Shown: piece after piece, positions 1-8,387 of the stretch | Position numbering within the stretch: position 1 is the first letter of the stretch | Layout: every line of letters begins with the position of its first letter | Assembly (NCBI GenBank): GCA_021775595.1 | Contig: JAJFHN010000042.1 | Location: 1 to 39,536, forward strand | Source of the DNA: Hyphomicrobiales bacterium | Lineage (GTDB): Bacteria; Pseudomonadota; Alphaproteobacteria; Rhizobiales; Methyloligellaceae | Direction of reading: 5' to 3' | Length of the DNA: 39,536 nucleotides | The notes under the pieces: model-generated | Told to the model about the DNA's origin: nothing | Databases searched by the model: none | Seen by the model: only the letters and a program-made list of their open reading frames with translations | Translations under genes and position numbers: made by a program

Positions 1-1230
1 AGTCTCGGATTTCAGGTCCAAGACATCACCTCCGCCTTTGCGGTCGTCATGCTTTGGATCGTCGGCGGCATCGTGGCGTTGTGCGGCGCGCTCTCCTATG
101 GCGAGCTCGCGGCCACCTTTCCGCGCTCGGGCGGTGAATATCACTTCCTGACCCGGACCTATTCCCCGGCCCTCGGCTTCATGGCGGGTTGGCTGTCGGC
201 GACGGTCGGCTTCGCTGCGCCCATCGCTCTGGTGGCAATCGCCTTTGGCGCCTATTTCAAAGGCATCTTCCCCGATGCACCCTCGCCGTTGTGGCTGGGG
301 CTCGGTGTCGCGTGGTTGGTGGGTTTGGTGCATCTATCGGGCATTCGCCACGGCAGCACATTTCAGAACGTCTCAACGGTCTTGAAGGTGCTGCTGATAG
401 TGACATTTATTGTCGCGGGCTTCGCCATTGGCGAACCCCAGCCGGTATCCTTCATGCCCTCGCTCGCCGGCTTCAGCCAAATGTCGGGCGCGCCTTTTGC
501 CATCGGCCTGGTCTTTGTGATGTACGCCTATTCCGGCTGGAACGCCTCGACCTATATCATCGGCGAAATACACGACCCCCAACGCTCGGTGCCGCGCGCG
601 CTGTTCCTTGCCACGCTCATCGTCGTGATCCTCTATGTCGGCCTCAATGCGGTCTTTCTCTACACCACGCCAATAGACAAAATGGCAGGTCAGATCGAGG
701 TTGCTCTTGTGGCGGGCAGCCATATTTTCGGTGAGGCGGGCGGGCGCATCGTCGGCGGTCTGATCTGTTTTGGGCTGATCTCCACGATCAGCGCCATGAC
801 GTGGATCGGCCCACGCGTCACCAAGGTAATGGGCGAGGATATTCCCATGTTGCGCTGGTTTGCGCAGGAGACGAAAAACGGCGTTCCGACCGCGGCGATC
901 GTCTTACAGCTCGTCATCGTCACAGGGCTAATCTTGACGCAAAGCTTCGAGGGCGTTCTGGATTACATCCAATTCAGCTTGATCCTCTCCTCTTTTCTCG
1001 CCGTTCTTGGCGTCATAGTACTGCGCTGGCGCCAGCCCGAGCTGGAGCGCCCCTATCGAACTTGGGGATATCCACTGACGCCGTTGCTGTTTCTTGGCGT
1101 AACGGGTTTCATGATGGTCTATCTGGTTACCGAGCGGCCGCTGCAATCGCTCGGGGGACTGGCAACGCTGGCAGCCGGGCTTCTGGTTTATTTTGTCTCG
1201 CAGTGGCGATCTTCTTCCCAAGCAAATTGA
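1..1230 (+). CDS. APC-family amino acid permease, 5' partial
   Basis: Integral inner-membrane transporter of the amino acid-polyamine-organocation (APC) superfamily, probably importing or exchanging amino acids. The reading frame is open from base 1, so the first Met in view (base 49) lies inside the first membrane helix and the true start is outside the window; probably a few dozen residues are missing. The visible 409 residues form about eleven hydrophobic helices. A family-typical segment after the first one reads ALSYGELAATFPRSGGEY, with the conserved small-residue and acidic pattern of the APC fold. A later helix holds YAYSGWNAS, also typical of the family. The C-terminus is short and polar. 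Substrate cannot be told from the sequence; amino acid is the default for the family. The next gene starts 13 bases after the stop codon, so the two may share a transcript. Confidence 0.88.
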   Translation, partial: SLGFQVQDITSAFAVVMLWIVGGIVALCGALSYGELAATFPRSGGEYHFLTRTYSPALGFMAGWLSATVGFAAPIALVAIAFGAYFKGIFPDAPSPLWLGLGVAWLVGLVHLSGIRHGSTFQNVSTVLKVLLIVTFIVAGFAIGEPQPVSFMPSLAGFSQMSGAPFAIGLVFVMYAYSGWNASTYIIGEIHDPQRSVPRALFLATLIVVILYVGLNAVFLYTTPIDKMAGQIEVALVAGSHIFGEAGGRIVGGLICFGLISTISAMTWIGPRVTKVMGEDIPMLRWFAQETKNGVPTAAIVLQLVIVTGLILTQSFEGVLDYIQFSLILSSFLAVLGVIVLRWRQPELERPYRTWGYPLTPLLFLGVTGFMMVYLVTERPLQSLGGLATLAAGLLVYFVSQWRSSSQAN

Positions 1231-1243
1231 GGAACGACATTCG

Positions 1244-2389
1244 GTGATCAGGACTCTTCGAGAGACGCAACTTGTGGCCTTCCTTTTGGGCTTGCTGGCG
1301 ATGGCATCGGCGGTTCATGCGGGCGAAGCCAACGACACCGCCCGCTTCCTTGCCGGCCTGCCGCCTGCTTCTGGCTCAACGCTGGCGCCGATGACGAAGG
1401 AGGCGAGCTGGGCGCGCCACGCGCGGCTGTTGAACCAAGCCTGGCAGCGGCTCGACAAGGGGCAGCTTTCCAGGATCAACGCGTGGTCAAAAGCGAACAT
1501 CAAACAGTCCAGTCCCCTCATGCTTTACATGTTCAGCGGGCCGGATTTTCTCTATGCCAACGCCTTCTTCCCCAACGCGACGACCTATGTCTTGGCCGGG
1601 CTCGAGCCCGTTGGACGCATACCCAATGTGGCGCGGCTTTCACGCGGGGCCCGCGGTGCGGCTCTGCAAAACTTGCGTGCATCGATGCAGGAGGTGCTGA
1701 CCTACAGCTTCTTCATCACCAAGAACATGAAGTCGGAACTGCGCGCAGGCAGCCTGCCCGGCGCCCTGCCGCTGCTTTATGTCTTTCTGGCGCGCTCCGG
1801 CAAAACCGTTCAGTCGGCAACCCTTGTCAGCCTGAAGCCCGACGGCACGGTGACGCCGCGCGAAGGCCGGGCGCCCAAGGGGAGCTCCCAGGGCGTCAAA
1901 ATCGACTTCAGCGACGCGGGAGCCGAAAAGCGCACGTTGTATTATTTCAGCACCGATCTTTCCAACGGCGCGCTGCCCAAGAGCGGATTCATGACATTTT
2001 GCGAAAGCCTCGGGCCCGCCGACAGCCTGCTCAAGAGCGCGTCTTACTTGCCCCACTCGGGCTATTTTTCGACGGCGCGAAAATTTCTGCTCGATCACAG
2101 TGCGGTCATCGTTCAAGACGATTCCGGCGTGCCGCTCAGGTTTTTCGCCAGAGATCAGTGGGACCTGAAACCCTATGGGCGCTATGTCGGTCCGATTTCG
2201 ATTTTTCCCGGACGGTACCAGTCTGAGATGCGGCGGCTGTTCGCCGGCGGCCGCGCCCAAAAAATCAATTTTGGCATCGGCTATCGTTGGCGTACGCACG
2301 AGACCAATGTGCTCCTGGCGCAAAAACGCCCGCCGCCTGCCGCCCCCGTGGTGGAGGCGACGCCCGAGCCTGCGCCAACGGCCGACTAG
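1244..2389 (+). CDS. Exported protein of unknown function
   Basis: I do not recognise a named domain. I place the start at GTG 1244, because GAGGA at 1229-1233 sits about ten bases upstream and the product then begins with a clean signal peptide: basic MIRTLRET, a hydrophobic core and a likely cleavage after VHA. An in-frame upstream start at 1193 would overlap the permease gene by 38 bases. The mature protein is about 355 residues. It has a striking segment around YMFSGPDFLYAN followed by FFPNATTYVLAGLEPVG, which looks like a conserved core, and a Pro/Ala-rich tail (RPPPAAPVVEATPEPAPTAD). It is probably periplasmic or secreted. The small gene downstream, 51 bases away, is also exported (MliC-like). 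Coding status is well supported by length, codon pattern and signal peptide; function is unknown. Confidence 0.75.
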   Translation: MIRTLRETQLVAFLLGLLAMASAVHAGEANDTARFLAGLPPASGSTLAPMTKEASWARHARLLNQAWQRLDKGQLSRINAWSKANIKQSSPLMLYMFSGPDFLYANAFFPNATTYVLAGLEPVGRIPNVARLSRGARGAALQNLRASMQEVLTYSFFITKNMKSELRAGSLPGALPLLYVFLARSGKTVQSATLVSLKPDGTVTPREGRAPKGSSQGVKIDFSDAGAEKRTLYYFSTDLSNGALPKSGFMTFCESLGPADSLLKSASYLPHSGYFSTARKFLLDHSAVIVQDDSGVPLRFFARDQWDLKPYGRYVGPISIFPGRYQSEMRRLFAGGRAQKINFGIGYRWRTHETNVLLAQKRPPPAAPVVEATPEPAPTAD

Positions 2390-2440
2390 CGGACGCACGG
2401 CTGCAGCCAAACGCGTTTCCCGAATAAAACGAGGGCAGTT

Positions 2441-2869
2441 ATGAGTTTTGAAATTGGATCCGTGCCACCGATAGGCCGCGCGCTCGCCGTCACGATCTTG
2501 CTTGTTTTGGCAGGCGGAAGCGAGGTCAGCAGGGCCGGCAGTACGGTTGTTTATGACTGCAAGGACGGCACCAAAATGAATGCGGTCTACGACACCGACG
2601 CCGATACCGTAACGCTGGAAATCGATTATGGCGTCCCCATCATCCTCAAGCAGGCGGTTTCAGGCTCCGGCATCCGCTACATCGGCGCTGGATACGAGCT
2701 CTATGGCAAAAGCGATTGGGCCAATGTCATCCGCCCCGGTCAGCGGGAGCTGGAATGCAAGGAAATCGGCCGGATAAATGGGATCCCTACCCGCCCCGCA
2801 GCCGAGCCGGCCTCAGGCGGACAATCGGACACGATCAACACGGAAAAACCGCCGGAGACCGGCGGCTAA
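2441..2869 (+). CDS. MliC-like C-type lysozyme inhibitor domain protein
   Basis: A 142-residue exported protein resembling the MliC/PliC family, which binds the active site of c-type lysozyme in the periplasm and protects peptidoglycan. The N-terminus carries a hydrophobic export signal (ALAVTILLVLAGG). The mature part has the family layout: VVYDCKDGTKMNAVY (the Y-x-C-x-(D/N)G start), a central beta-strand region ending in VSGSGIRYIGAGYELYGK, where MliC has its conserved Ser-(A/G)-x-(R/A)-Y segment, and a closing Cys in LECKEI, which may pair with the first Cys. No clear lipobox Cys is seen, so it may be soluble rather than lipid-anchored. The start has GAGGGCA just upstream. A disordered tail of about 30 residues (Pro, Glu, Gly rich) follows the domain. 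Assignment rests on motif pattern only. Confidence 0.65.
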   Translation: MSFEIGSVPPIGRALAVTILLVLAGGSEVSRAGSTVVYDCKDGTKMNAVYDTDADTVTLEIDYGVPIILKQAVSGSGIRYIGAGYELYGKSDWANVIRPGQRELECKEIGRINGIPTRPAAEPASGGQSDTINTEKPPETGG

Positions 2870-2902
2870 TCTCAAATTTCGATAAATCGCTGTCCTCTGG
2901 CG

Positions 2903-3058
2903 TCAGCGGCTGGTGCGCCGCTCGGACTCCGACCGGCGATCTTTGGTCCGCCGCTCGCCGCTTTTGCGCATGCGTTCGGACGAACGACGGTCACCACTCG
3001 ATCGCCTGTCTTCGTCGGAGCGCCTGTCCGTGCCAGAACGTTTTTCTTCATCGCGCAT
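2903..3058 (-). CDS. Small DRRS-repeat arginine-rich protein (51 aa)
   Basis: A short reading frame of 51 codons with an ATG at 3058-3056 and TGA at 2905-2903. GGAG lies eight bases upstream of the ATG (minus strand), a good ribosome binding site. The product is built from a degenerate repeat: DRRS occurs at residues 11-14, 17-20, 23-26 and 40-43, with ERR at 35-37 and 46-48. The first three copies are spaced exactly six residues apart. It has no aromatic residues, no Cys and hardly any hydrophobic residue, so it should be a disordered, highly charged polypeptide; nucleic-acid or acidic-protein binding is only a guess. It ends 33 bases from the convergent MliC-like gene without overlapping it. 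I know no family name for it. Confidence 0.55.
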   Translation of the reverse strand: MRDEEKRSGTDRRSDEDRRSSGDRRSSERMRKSGERRTKDRRSESERRTSR

Positions 3059-3170
3059 GGTTCAAACTCCATAGACCTGCTCAGACAAGTCTAAATGCGC
3101 CAGATGAACAGGTGGTAAAGCCGACGTGGCGAGGAATTTAGCAGCCCAACCCCAGAGCGGATAATGGCGT

Positions 3171-3404
3171 CTAGAGGTCCCGTTTCACTTTGCCGACGAG
3201 GATCACGAAGTATGTCGCGACCGTCACCAGGGCGGCATTGACTCCAACAAGCAGGCACACTTGCTCAAGCATGGTGCTGGCTGCCTGGCCCACAAATGGA
3301 ATTCCGAAATACACACCCATCGCGCACAGAACGCTGAGTATTAGCGCCGTGCTGAAAATTTTGAAGCTCGGCATCGAGTAATCGTCAATCTGCTTTTTTG
3401 GCAT
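3171..3404 (-). CDS. Small two-helix membrane protein, unknown function
   Basis: A 77-residue protein with two clear membrane segments, about residues 14-36 (IFSTALILSVLCAMGVYFG) and 47-70 (CLLVGVNAALVTVATYFVIL). A short polar N-terminus (MPKKQIDDYS) and a basic end (GKVKRDL) suggest both ends lie in the cytoplasm. The ATG at 3404 has a GGGGG tract immediately upstream on the minus strand that could serve as ribosome binding site; a second Met at residue 11 is an alternative. It sits downstream of xseB and upstream of the DRRS microprotein on the same strand. I do not recognise the family. The hydrophobic pattern is too regular to be a chance frame. Confidence 0.55.
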   Translation of the reverse strand: MPKKQIDDYSMPSFKIFSTALILSVLCAMGVYFGIPFVGQAASTMLEQVCLLVGVNAALVTVATYFVILVGKVKRDL

Positions 3405-3455
3405 CCCCCGTTCCCAAAAAGTTGTCCAGCCGTATATCAGCTCTCCAATGCCCCG

Positions 3456-3713
3456 CTAATCGGCGCCATCGAGCGCTTGCGCGCCCGCCGGCTTGCCATC
3501 GGCATCCAACGTGATCTTCTCGACCTTGGCTTCGGCCTGTTTGAGCAACAGGTCGCAGCGGGCTTTCAGCGCCTCGCCACGCTCATAGATCGCAATCGAT
3601 TCCTCAAGCTCGACGTCACCACGCTCGAGCCGGTCGACGATCTGTTCGAGCTCCTTGAGCGCCTGCTCGAAGCTCATTTCGTCGACGTCGCCGTGATCGG
3701 TCTTCTTTGCCAT
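3456..3713 (-). CDS. xseB: Exodeoxyribonuclease VII small subunit
   Basis: Small subunit of exonuclease VII, which with several copies per XseA large subunit degrades single-stranded DNA from both ends to oligonucleotides. The 85-residue length is normal. The core [18 protein letters not shown], then [15 protein letters not shown] and [12 protein letters not shown], is the XseB helical-hairpin signature. The C-terminal tail ([18 protein letters not shown]) is variable, as in other alphaproteobacteria. The gene lies 31 bases downstream of the histone-deacetylase-like gene on the same strand, a pairing I have met in other alphaproteobacteria. xseA is not in the window. Confidence 0.95.
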   Translation of the reverse strand: MAKKTDHGDVDEMSFEQALKELEQIVDRLERGDVELEESIAIYERGEALKARCDLLLKQAEAKVEKITLDADGKPAGAQALDGAD

Positions 3714-3744
3714 AAGCTCGCTCTGTTGTTCGCTGTTTTTTGCC

Positions 3745-4677
3745 TTAAGAGCCCGCCGACATCAAGACAGAGACGTGCGCCGCGCTCGAGCCCGCCAGCG
3801 CCTGGAGATCGTACCCACCCTCCAGCATCGAGACGAGGCGGCCGCCGGAATGTTTGTCGGCAACGTCCACGAGCTTTTGAGTGACCCAGGTGAAATCGTC
3901 CTCGACCAATTGGATGTTGGCCAGCGGATCGCGCTTATGAGCATCGAAGCCCGCCGATATGAAGACGAAATCGGGTTCGAATTTATCGAGTCCGGGAAGA
4001 ATGCGCTCGTTGAATGCCTCCTGGAATTTGGTCTGCCCGTCACCCGCCTTGAGCGGCGCGTTGAACACATTGCCGACACCCGTCTCATCCAGAGCACCGG
4101 TACCGGGAAACAGCGGCATTTGGTGGGTTGAACCGTAAAACAGATCCTTGTCCGACCAAAAGATCGCTTGCGTACCGTTGCCGTGATGGACATCAAAATC
4201 GATGACCGCAACGCGTTCGGCGCCGTGTTTGGCGCGGGCATGCAATGCAGCGAGCGCGATGTTGTCGAACAGACAGAATCCCATGGCGCGCGAGCGCTCG
4301 GCGTGATGGCCCGGTGGGCGCATGGCGCAAAAGGCGTTCTTGGTCTTGCCGGCCACCACCTGATCGACCGCCCGGATACCGGCGCCAACCGCCCGCACGG
4401 CGGCCTTGAAGCTCGCCGGCGAGAGCGTGGTGTCGCCATCGACCATGACGTGCCCCTCCTTGGGCACGGCGTCTCGAATGGCCTCGATATAAGCCTTGGG
4501 ATGGGCGCGCTCGATTTCCTCGAGGCTGGCCTCCGGCGCCTCCTCACGGACCAGACCCTTGAACTGCTCCTGCCCAAGCGCCGTTTCGACTGCGCGCAGG
4601 CGATCGGCGCGTTCGGGATGTCCGTAGCCCGTATCGTGCTCAAGGCAGATCGGGTGTGTCAGATAAAGCGTCGCCAC
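3745..4677 (-). CDS. Histone deacetylase family protein (zinc-dependent deacetylase)
   Basis: A 310-residue member of the arginase/deacetylase fold, class II-like (acetylpolyamine amidohydrolase/AcuC relatives). It would remove acyl groups from lysine side chains or small amines in the cytoplasm. The catalytic set is complete: the tandem histidines H124-H125 in RPPGHHAE, the zinc ligands D162 and H164 in [10 protein letters not shown] and D245 in [10 protein letters not shown], and the EGGYD motif with Y289, the transition-state tyrosine. The start is GTG at 4677 with AGGAGG nine bases upstream. It is likely co-transcribed with xseB. The true substrate cannot be inferred. It is a normal full-length gene. 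Confidence 0.92.
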   Translation of the reverse strand: MATLYLTHPICLEHDTGYGHPERADRLRAVETALGQEQFKGLVREEAPEASLEEIERAHPKAYIEAIRDAVPKEGHVMVDGDTTLSPASFKAAVRAVGAGIRAVDQVVAGKTKNAFCAMRPPGHHAERSRAMGFCLFDNIALAALHARAKHGAERVAVIDFDVHHGNGTQAIFWSDKDLFYGSTHQMPLFPGTGALDETGVGNVFNAPLKAGDGQTKFQEAFNERILPGLDKFEPDFVFISAGFDAHKRDPLANIQLVEDDFTWVTQKLVDVADKHSGGRLVSMLEGGYDLQALAGSSAAHVSVLMSAGS

Positions 4678-4717
4678 GGCGCGCGGCCTCCTGCCATGGA
4701 TAGGTCGATCGATGCAC

Positions 4718-5578
4718 TCATTCAGCCGCCTGCAGGCTGGCCGGCGCCGGATAGTCGTCGGGTACGAAGAAATCCAGCTGCAATTTGCTGGTGGGATCGA
4801 CGCGGTATTTATCGAAGTCGCTCACGCCGTGTTCGGCAAGAAACGTATCGTCGATCACGAAATTGCCGGTGAACTCACCCGCCGGTTTGGTGAAAATCAA
4901 ATGAGCGGCATCGGCTAGAATTTCGGGCGTGCGGCTCATGCGTATCAATTGCTCGCCCAGCACATTTTGGACGGCGGCGGTCGCTATGGTCGTGCGCGGC
5001 CACAGCGCGTTCGCCGCGATACCCTTTGGTTTGAGTTCCTCCGCCATGCCCAGCATGCAGATGCTCATGCCGAACTTGGCAAGCGAATAAGCCACATGGC
5101 CGGAAAACCATTTGGCGTTCATGTCCAGCGGCGGCGAGAGCGACAAAATGTGGGCGTTGTCCGATTTCTCCAAATGCGGAATGCAATATTTGGAGACCAT
5201 GAAGGTGCCGCGCGCATTGATGGCGTGCATCAGGTCAAAGCGCTTCATTTCAGTCGAAAGCGTGTCGGTGAGCTGAATAGCGCTCGCATTATTGACGCAA
5301 ATATCGATGCCGCCGAATGCCTTGACCGTTTCATCGACGGCCGCTGCCACCTGTTCCTCATGACGGATATCGGTCACCAGCGGCAGCGCCTTGCCGCCGG
5401 CCTTCTCGATTTCTTCTGCCGCCGTGTAGATCGTGCCCGGCAGATTGGGATGGGGTTCGGCTGTTTTGGCCAGGACCGCGACATTGGCGCCGTCGCGCGC
5501 TGCGCGAAGGCCAATAGCAAGCCCTATGCCCCGGCTTGCACCGGAAATAAGCAGCGTCTTTCCTTTGAGATCGGTCAT
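4718..5578 (-). CDS. SDR family oxidoreductase (HSDL2-like)
   Basis: A 286-residue NAD(P)-dependent short-chain dehydrogenase/reductase. The nucleotide-binding glycine motif is GASRGIG at residues 11-17, the structural NNAS follows in ICVNNASAI, and the catalytic Tyr-Lys pair is in AYSLAKFG. The usual catalytic Ser region reads ILSLSPP. The segment AKTAEPHPNLPGTIYTAAEEI after the second strand, and the tail with FVIDDTFL, match the hydroxysteroid dehydrogenase-like protein 2 (HSDL2) branch, found in mitochondria, peroxisomes and bacteria and thought to act on fatty-acyl or steroid substrates. It follows an enoyl-CoA hydratase and an acyl-CoA dehydrogenase on the same strand, which fits a role in acyl-chain metabolism. 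Confidence 0.88.
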   Translation of the reverse strand: MTDLKGKTLLISGASRGIGLAIGLRAARDGANVAVLAKTAEPHPNLPGTIYTAAEEIEKAGGKALPLVTDIRHEEQVAAAVDETVKAFGGIDICVNNASAIQLTDTLSTEMKRFDLMHAINARGTFMVSKYCIPHLEKSDNAHILSLSPPLDMNAKWFSGHVAYSLAKFGMSICMLGMAEELKPKGIAANALWPRTTIATAAVQNVLGEQLIRMSRTPEILADAAHLIFTKPAGEFTGNFVIDDTFLAEHGVSDFDKYRVDPTSKLQLDFFVPDDYPAPASLQAAE

Positions 5579-5614
5579 ATGTTCTGGTCTTTCAAATTGA
5601 GGCTTCGATAAGCT

Positions 5615-6409
5615 CTAGGAGTCGGCCTGTTTACGGGCACGGGCAAAATCCGGCGGCCGCTTTTCAGCAAACGCCGCAAAGGCCTCGCGGGCTTCGGCGC
5701 TTCTCAGGCAAGTTTTGAAAAGATCGATTTCCTCGTCAATGCGGGCATCGAGCTGGGCGCGATCGGAGCGCATCAACCGGCGCGCGGCCAACAGGGCGGC
5801 TTGGGGCTTTTGCGCCAATGCCAGGGCTGCATCACGAGCGTGGGCCTCAAGCTCTGACGAAGGCACGATGGTGTTGATGATGCCAGCCGCCAAGGCCCCC
5901 TCAGCATCCATCGGCGCGCCCATACAGAGCAGCTCGAAGGCGCGCTGATGACCGATGCGCGCCGGCACCAACAGCGACGATGCGGCCTCTGGCACCAGGC
6001 CAAGATCAATGAATGGCGTTCGAAAAGTGGCTTGCGGCGTGGCGAACACCAGATCGCAATGGAGCAACAGCGTCGTGCCGATGCCGATGGCCGGACCATC
6101 GACCGCGGCGATCATCGGTTTCTCGGTCGCCGTCAGCGCCCTCAGGAAGGCCAGCGCGTTTTCGTCGAATTTGCCGCTTTGGGCAGTGGCGAGAAAGTCA
6201 CCCAAATCATTGCCAGCCGTAAATCCGGCCTCGTTGCCCCTAAACAGGTTCACGCATACATCAGGATCGTCATCGGCCGTGCCCAACGCCTCGGCCAGCG
6301 TGCGATACATGGCGCTGGTGATGGCGTTCTTCTTTTCGGGCCGGTCGAACGTCAGACTCTGGACGCCGTCGCTGACGCTGCATTTTATCCCATTACTCAT
6401 GGCACTCAC
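5615..6409 (-). CDS. Enoyl-CoA hydratase/isomerase family protein
   Basis: A crotonase-fold protein of 264 residues that would hydrate or isomerise an enoyl-CoA. The N-terminal LTFDRPEKKNAIT, the first oxyanion-hole segment GFTAGNDLGDF and the second one AAVDGPAIGIGTTLLLHCDLVFA are all typical. The loop DLGLVPEAASS holds a Glu at the position of the usual catalytic acid, while the first acid position is less clear, which leans towards an isomerase or a specialised hydratase (PaaG or ECI-like). It starts six bases after the acyl-CoA dehydrogenase stop codon. The frame opens with GTG 6409; ATG at 6400 is an alternative, and AAGG between the stop and the GTG is the only ribosome binding site for either. 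Probably one operon with its neighbours. Confidence 0.9.
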   Translation of the reverse strand: MSAMSNGIKCSVSDGVQSLTFDRPEKKNAITSAMYRTLAEALGTADDDPDVCVNLFRGNEAGFTAGNDLGDFLATAQSGKFDENALAFLRALTATEKPMIAAVDGPAIGIGTTLLLHCDLVFATPQATFRTPFIDLGLVPEAASSLLVPARIGHQRAFELLCMGAPMDAEGALAAGIINTIVPSSELEAHARDAALALAQKPQAALLAARRLMRSDRAQLDARIDEEIDLFKTCLRSAEAREAFAAFAEKRPPDFARARKQADS

Positions 6410-6415
6410 TCGACC

Positions 6416-8200
6416 TTATGACGCCCGCAACAGGCTCTCGCCCTGGCTCAAGACGCCATCGGCGCCGCTTGAGACGGCGCGCGCCAGACCCGGCGCCTCG
6501 ACACTCAATTGATCGGCGAAATGACGCGCCAGCACGGTGAACGTCCGCCCGTTGCCATTATCGTCCCGCTGCTCCGCCAATGCGCCCTTGGCGAGAAACG
6601 CGCCGCCTGAGGCGATGCCGAACAGGCGCAAATAGGCGCAAGCGCCGACAAGGGCCGCATCCGGATTGCCGCTCATGGTACGCAGCAGCCAATCGCTTGC
6701 TTCCTCCAGGGCCGAGATCGCGTCTTCCAGGCGATCGGCGGTTTCGCCGAAACTTGGTTCGTTCGAACCCCGCACGCCAGCGACGATCTCCTTGAGTTCG
6801 GCGATATGACCGCGCACAACCTCGCCGCCTTCCATCGGCAGCTTCCGGCTGACGAGGTCGATGGCTTGGATGCCGTTGGTGCCCTCATAGATCGGCGTGA
6901 TGCGGGCATCGCGAAGATGTTGGGCGGCGCCCGTCTCTTCGATATAGCCCATGCCGCCATGGACCTGGATGCCCTGGGAGGCCACCTCGACGCTCAGATC
7001 CGTCGAATAAGCTTTGGCGACAGGCGTGAGCAGGCCGGCATAGGCAAGGGCTCGGGCGCGCTCGGCCTCGTCTTGTGAGCGTTCAGCCACATCGAGCGCC
7101 TTGGCCGTGACGTAACAGAGCGTGCGCGCAACCGCCGTTTTTGCCTTCATGTCGAGCAGCATGCGCTGCACATCGGGATGACGGATGATTTCCACCATGT
7201 CGCCTTTTTCGGTCTCAGCGACTGCGCCTTGCTTGCGCTCCTGTGCGTAAGCCAACGCTTGCTGGAAAGCGCGTTCGGCGATGCCGACGCCCTGGATACC
7301 GACGCCCAGCCTGGCCCGGTTCATCATCGTGAACATGCAATTGAGGCCGCGGTTTTCCTCGCCGACCAGCCAGCCCGTGGCGCCGCCATTATCGCCCATC
7401 TGCATCACGCATGTGGGACTCGCATGAATGCCGAGCTTGTGCTCGGTGGAGATGCAGTGAACATCGTTTCGCTCACCCAGCGAACCGTCTTCGCCGACGA
7501 GAAATTTCGGCACCAAAAACAGCGAGATACCTTTGGTGCCGGGCGGCGCGCCGGGAATGCGTGCGAGCACCATATGGACGATGTTCTCGACCATGTCGTG
7601 CTCGCCGAAGGTGATGAAAATCTTCGTGCCGGAGAGATTGTAGCTGCCGTCGCCTTGGGGCTCGGCCTTCGTCTTGAGGAAGCGCAAATCCGATCCGGCA
7701 TGGGACTCGGTGAGCTGCATGGTGCCGCTCCATTCGCCCGAGACGAGCTTGGGCAAATAGGTGGCCTTCAGGCTATCGTTTCCGTGCAGCGCGAGGGCAT
7801 CGACGACGCCGGTCGTCAGCATCGGGTTCTCGGAAAACGACACGCAGGCGGCATTCCAAATTTCACTCACCGCCATGGCGAGCGTGAGCGGCAGTCCTTG
7901 GCCGCCGAATTCCTCAGGCCCGGCCAAACCGCCCCAGCCAGCTTCCACCCAGTCGAGATAGGCTTCTTTGAAGCCAGCCGGCATGGCGACTGAGCCATTT
8001 TCGAATTTTGTACCGGCCACATCACCTGGTTGATTAAGGGGCGCAACTTGCTCGGAAGCGAATTTTCCCGCTTCTTCCAAAATGGCGTCGACGACATCGT
8101 CATCGAGATCACCAGCAAGGTCTTGATCAATCAAGTCGTTCAGGCCGGCAATTGCGCGCAACGTGTGGGCGATATCGCCTATGGGTGCGGAATAACTCAT
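6416..8200 (-). CDS. Acyl-CoA dehydrogenase, large (DmdC-like) subfamily
   Basis: FAD-dependent acyl-CoA dehydrogenase of 594 residues, the long subfamily with an additional C-terminal domain that includes 3-methylmercaptopropionyl-CoA dehydrogenase (DmdC). It oxidises an acyl-CoA to the enoyl-CoA and passes electrons to ETF. Seen motifs: the flavin/substrate stretch MQLTESHAGSDL, HKLGIHASPTCVM, the long-subfamily VHGGMGYIEETGAAQ and, near residue 440, IYEGTNGIQAIDL with the usual catalytic Glu. I start it at ATG 8200 (MSYSAPIGDI, the family N-terminus), since GGGAG stands six bases upstream; the frame stays open to 8278. First gene of the three-gene acyl-CoA group. Substrate is uncertain: many DmdC-like proteins act on ordinary fatty acyl-CoAs, and no other dmd gene is seen nearby. 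Confidence 0.92.
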   Translation of the reverse strand: MSYSAPIGDIAHTLRAIAGLNDLIDQDLAGDLDDDVVDAILEEAGKFASEQVAPLNQPGDVAGTKFENGSVAMPAGFKEAYLDWVEAGWGGLAGPEEFGGQGLPLTLAMAVSEIWNAACVSFSENPMLTTGVVDALALHGNDSLKATYLPKLVSGEWSGTMQLTESHAGSDLRFLKTKAEPQGDGSYNLSGTKIFITFGEHDMVENIVHMVLARIPGAPPGTKGISLFLVPKFLVGEDGSLGERNDVHCISTEHKLGIHASPTCVMQMGDNGGATGWLVGEENRGLNCMFTMMNRARLGVGIQGVGIAERAFQQALAYAQERKQGAVAETEKGDMVEIIRHPDVQRMLLDMKAKTAVARTLCYVTAKALDVAERSQDEAERARALAYAGLLTPVAKAYSTDLSVEVASQGIQVHGGMGYIEETGAAQHLRDARITPIYEGTNGIQAIDLVSRKLPMEGGEVVRGHIAELKEIVAGVRGSNEPSFGETADRLEDAISALEEASDWLLRTMSGNPDAALVGACAYLRLFGIASGGAFLAKGALAEQRDDNGNGRTFTVLARHFADQLSVEAPGLARAVSSGADGVLSQGESLLRAS

Positions 8201-8387
8201 GAATTCTCCCAATGGCCGTGTCAGCCCGCAAGCGCCCTTGACCCGGGCGTACTGGCGGGGCGAAATGCCGGTCGACATGAGCCCTGGTAAAAAATCAGCA
8301 CTCAGGCGCCGCGTCTCCCGTCACTCTAAGGTATGGAATAGGCCGCGCAAGTGGAAGTCGTAATGCAGGCAGTAACGGGACATTTCG

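Noticed and set aside
1640-2410. 256-codon minus-strand frame opposite the exported unknown protein
   Set aside because: No ribosome binding site or motif; the plus-strand frame has a signal peptide and good start.
2872-3072. 66-codon minus-strand frame starting at 3072
   Set aside because: Overlaps the DRRS microprotein in another frame and lacks its regular repeat; the GGAG site fits the 3058 start better.
3762-4643. 293-codon frame on the minus strand
   Set aside because: Lies wholly inside the histone-deacetylase-like gene in another frame, arginine/serine rich, no motifs; a high-GC shadow.
7178-7993. 271-codon plus-strand frame
   Set aside because: Antisense to the acyl-CoA dehydrogenase, composition typical of a reverse-strand shadow and no recognisable domain.
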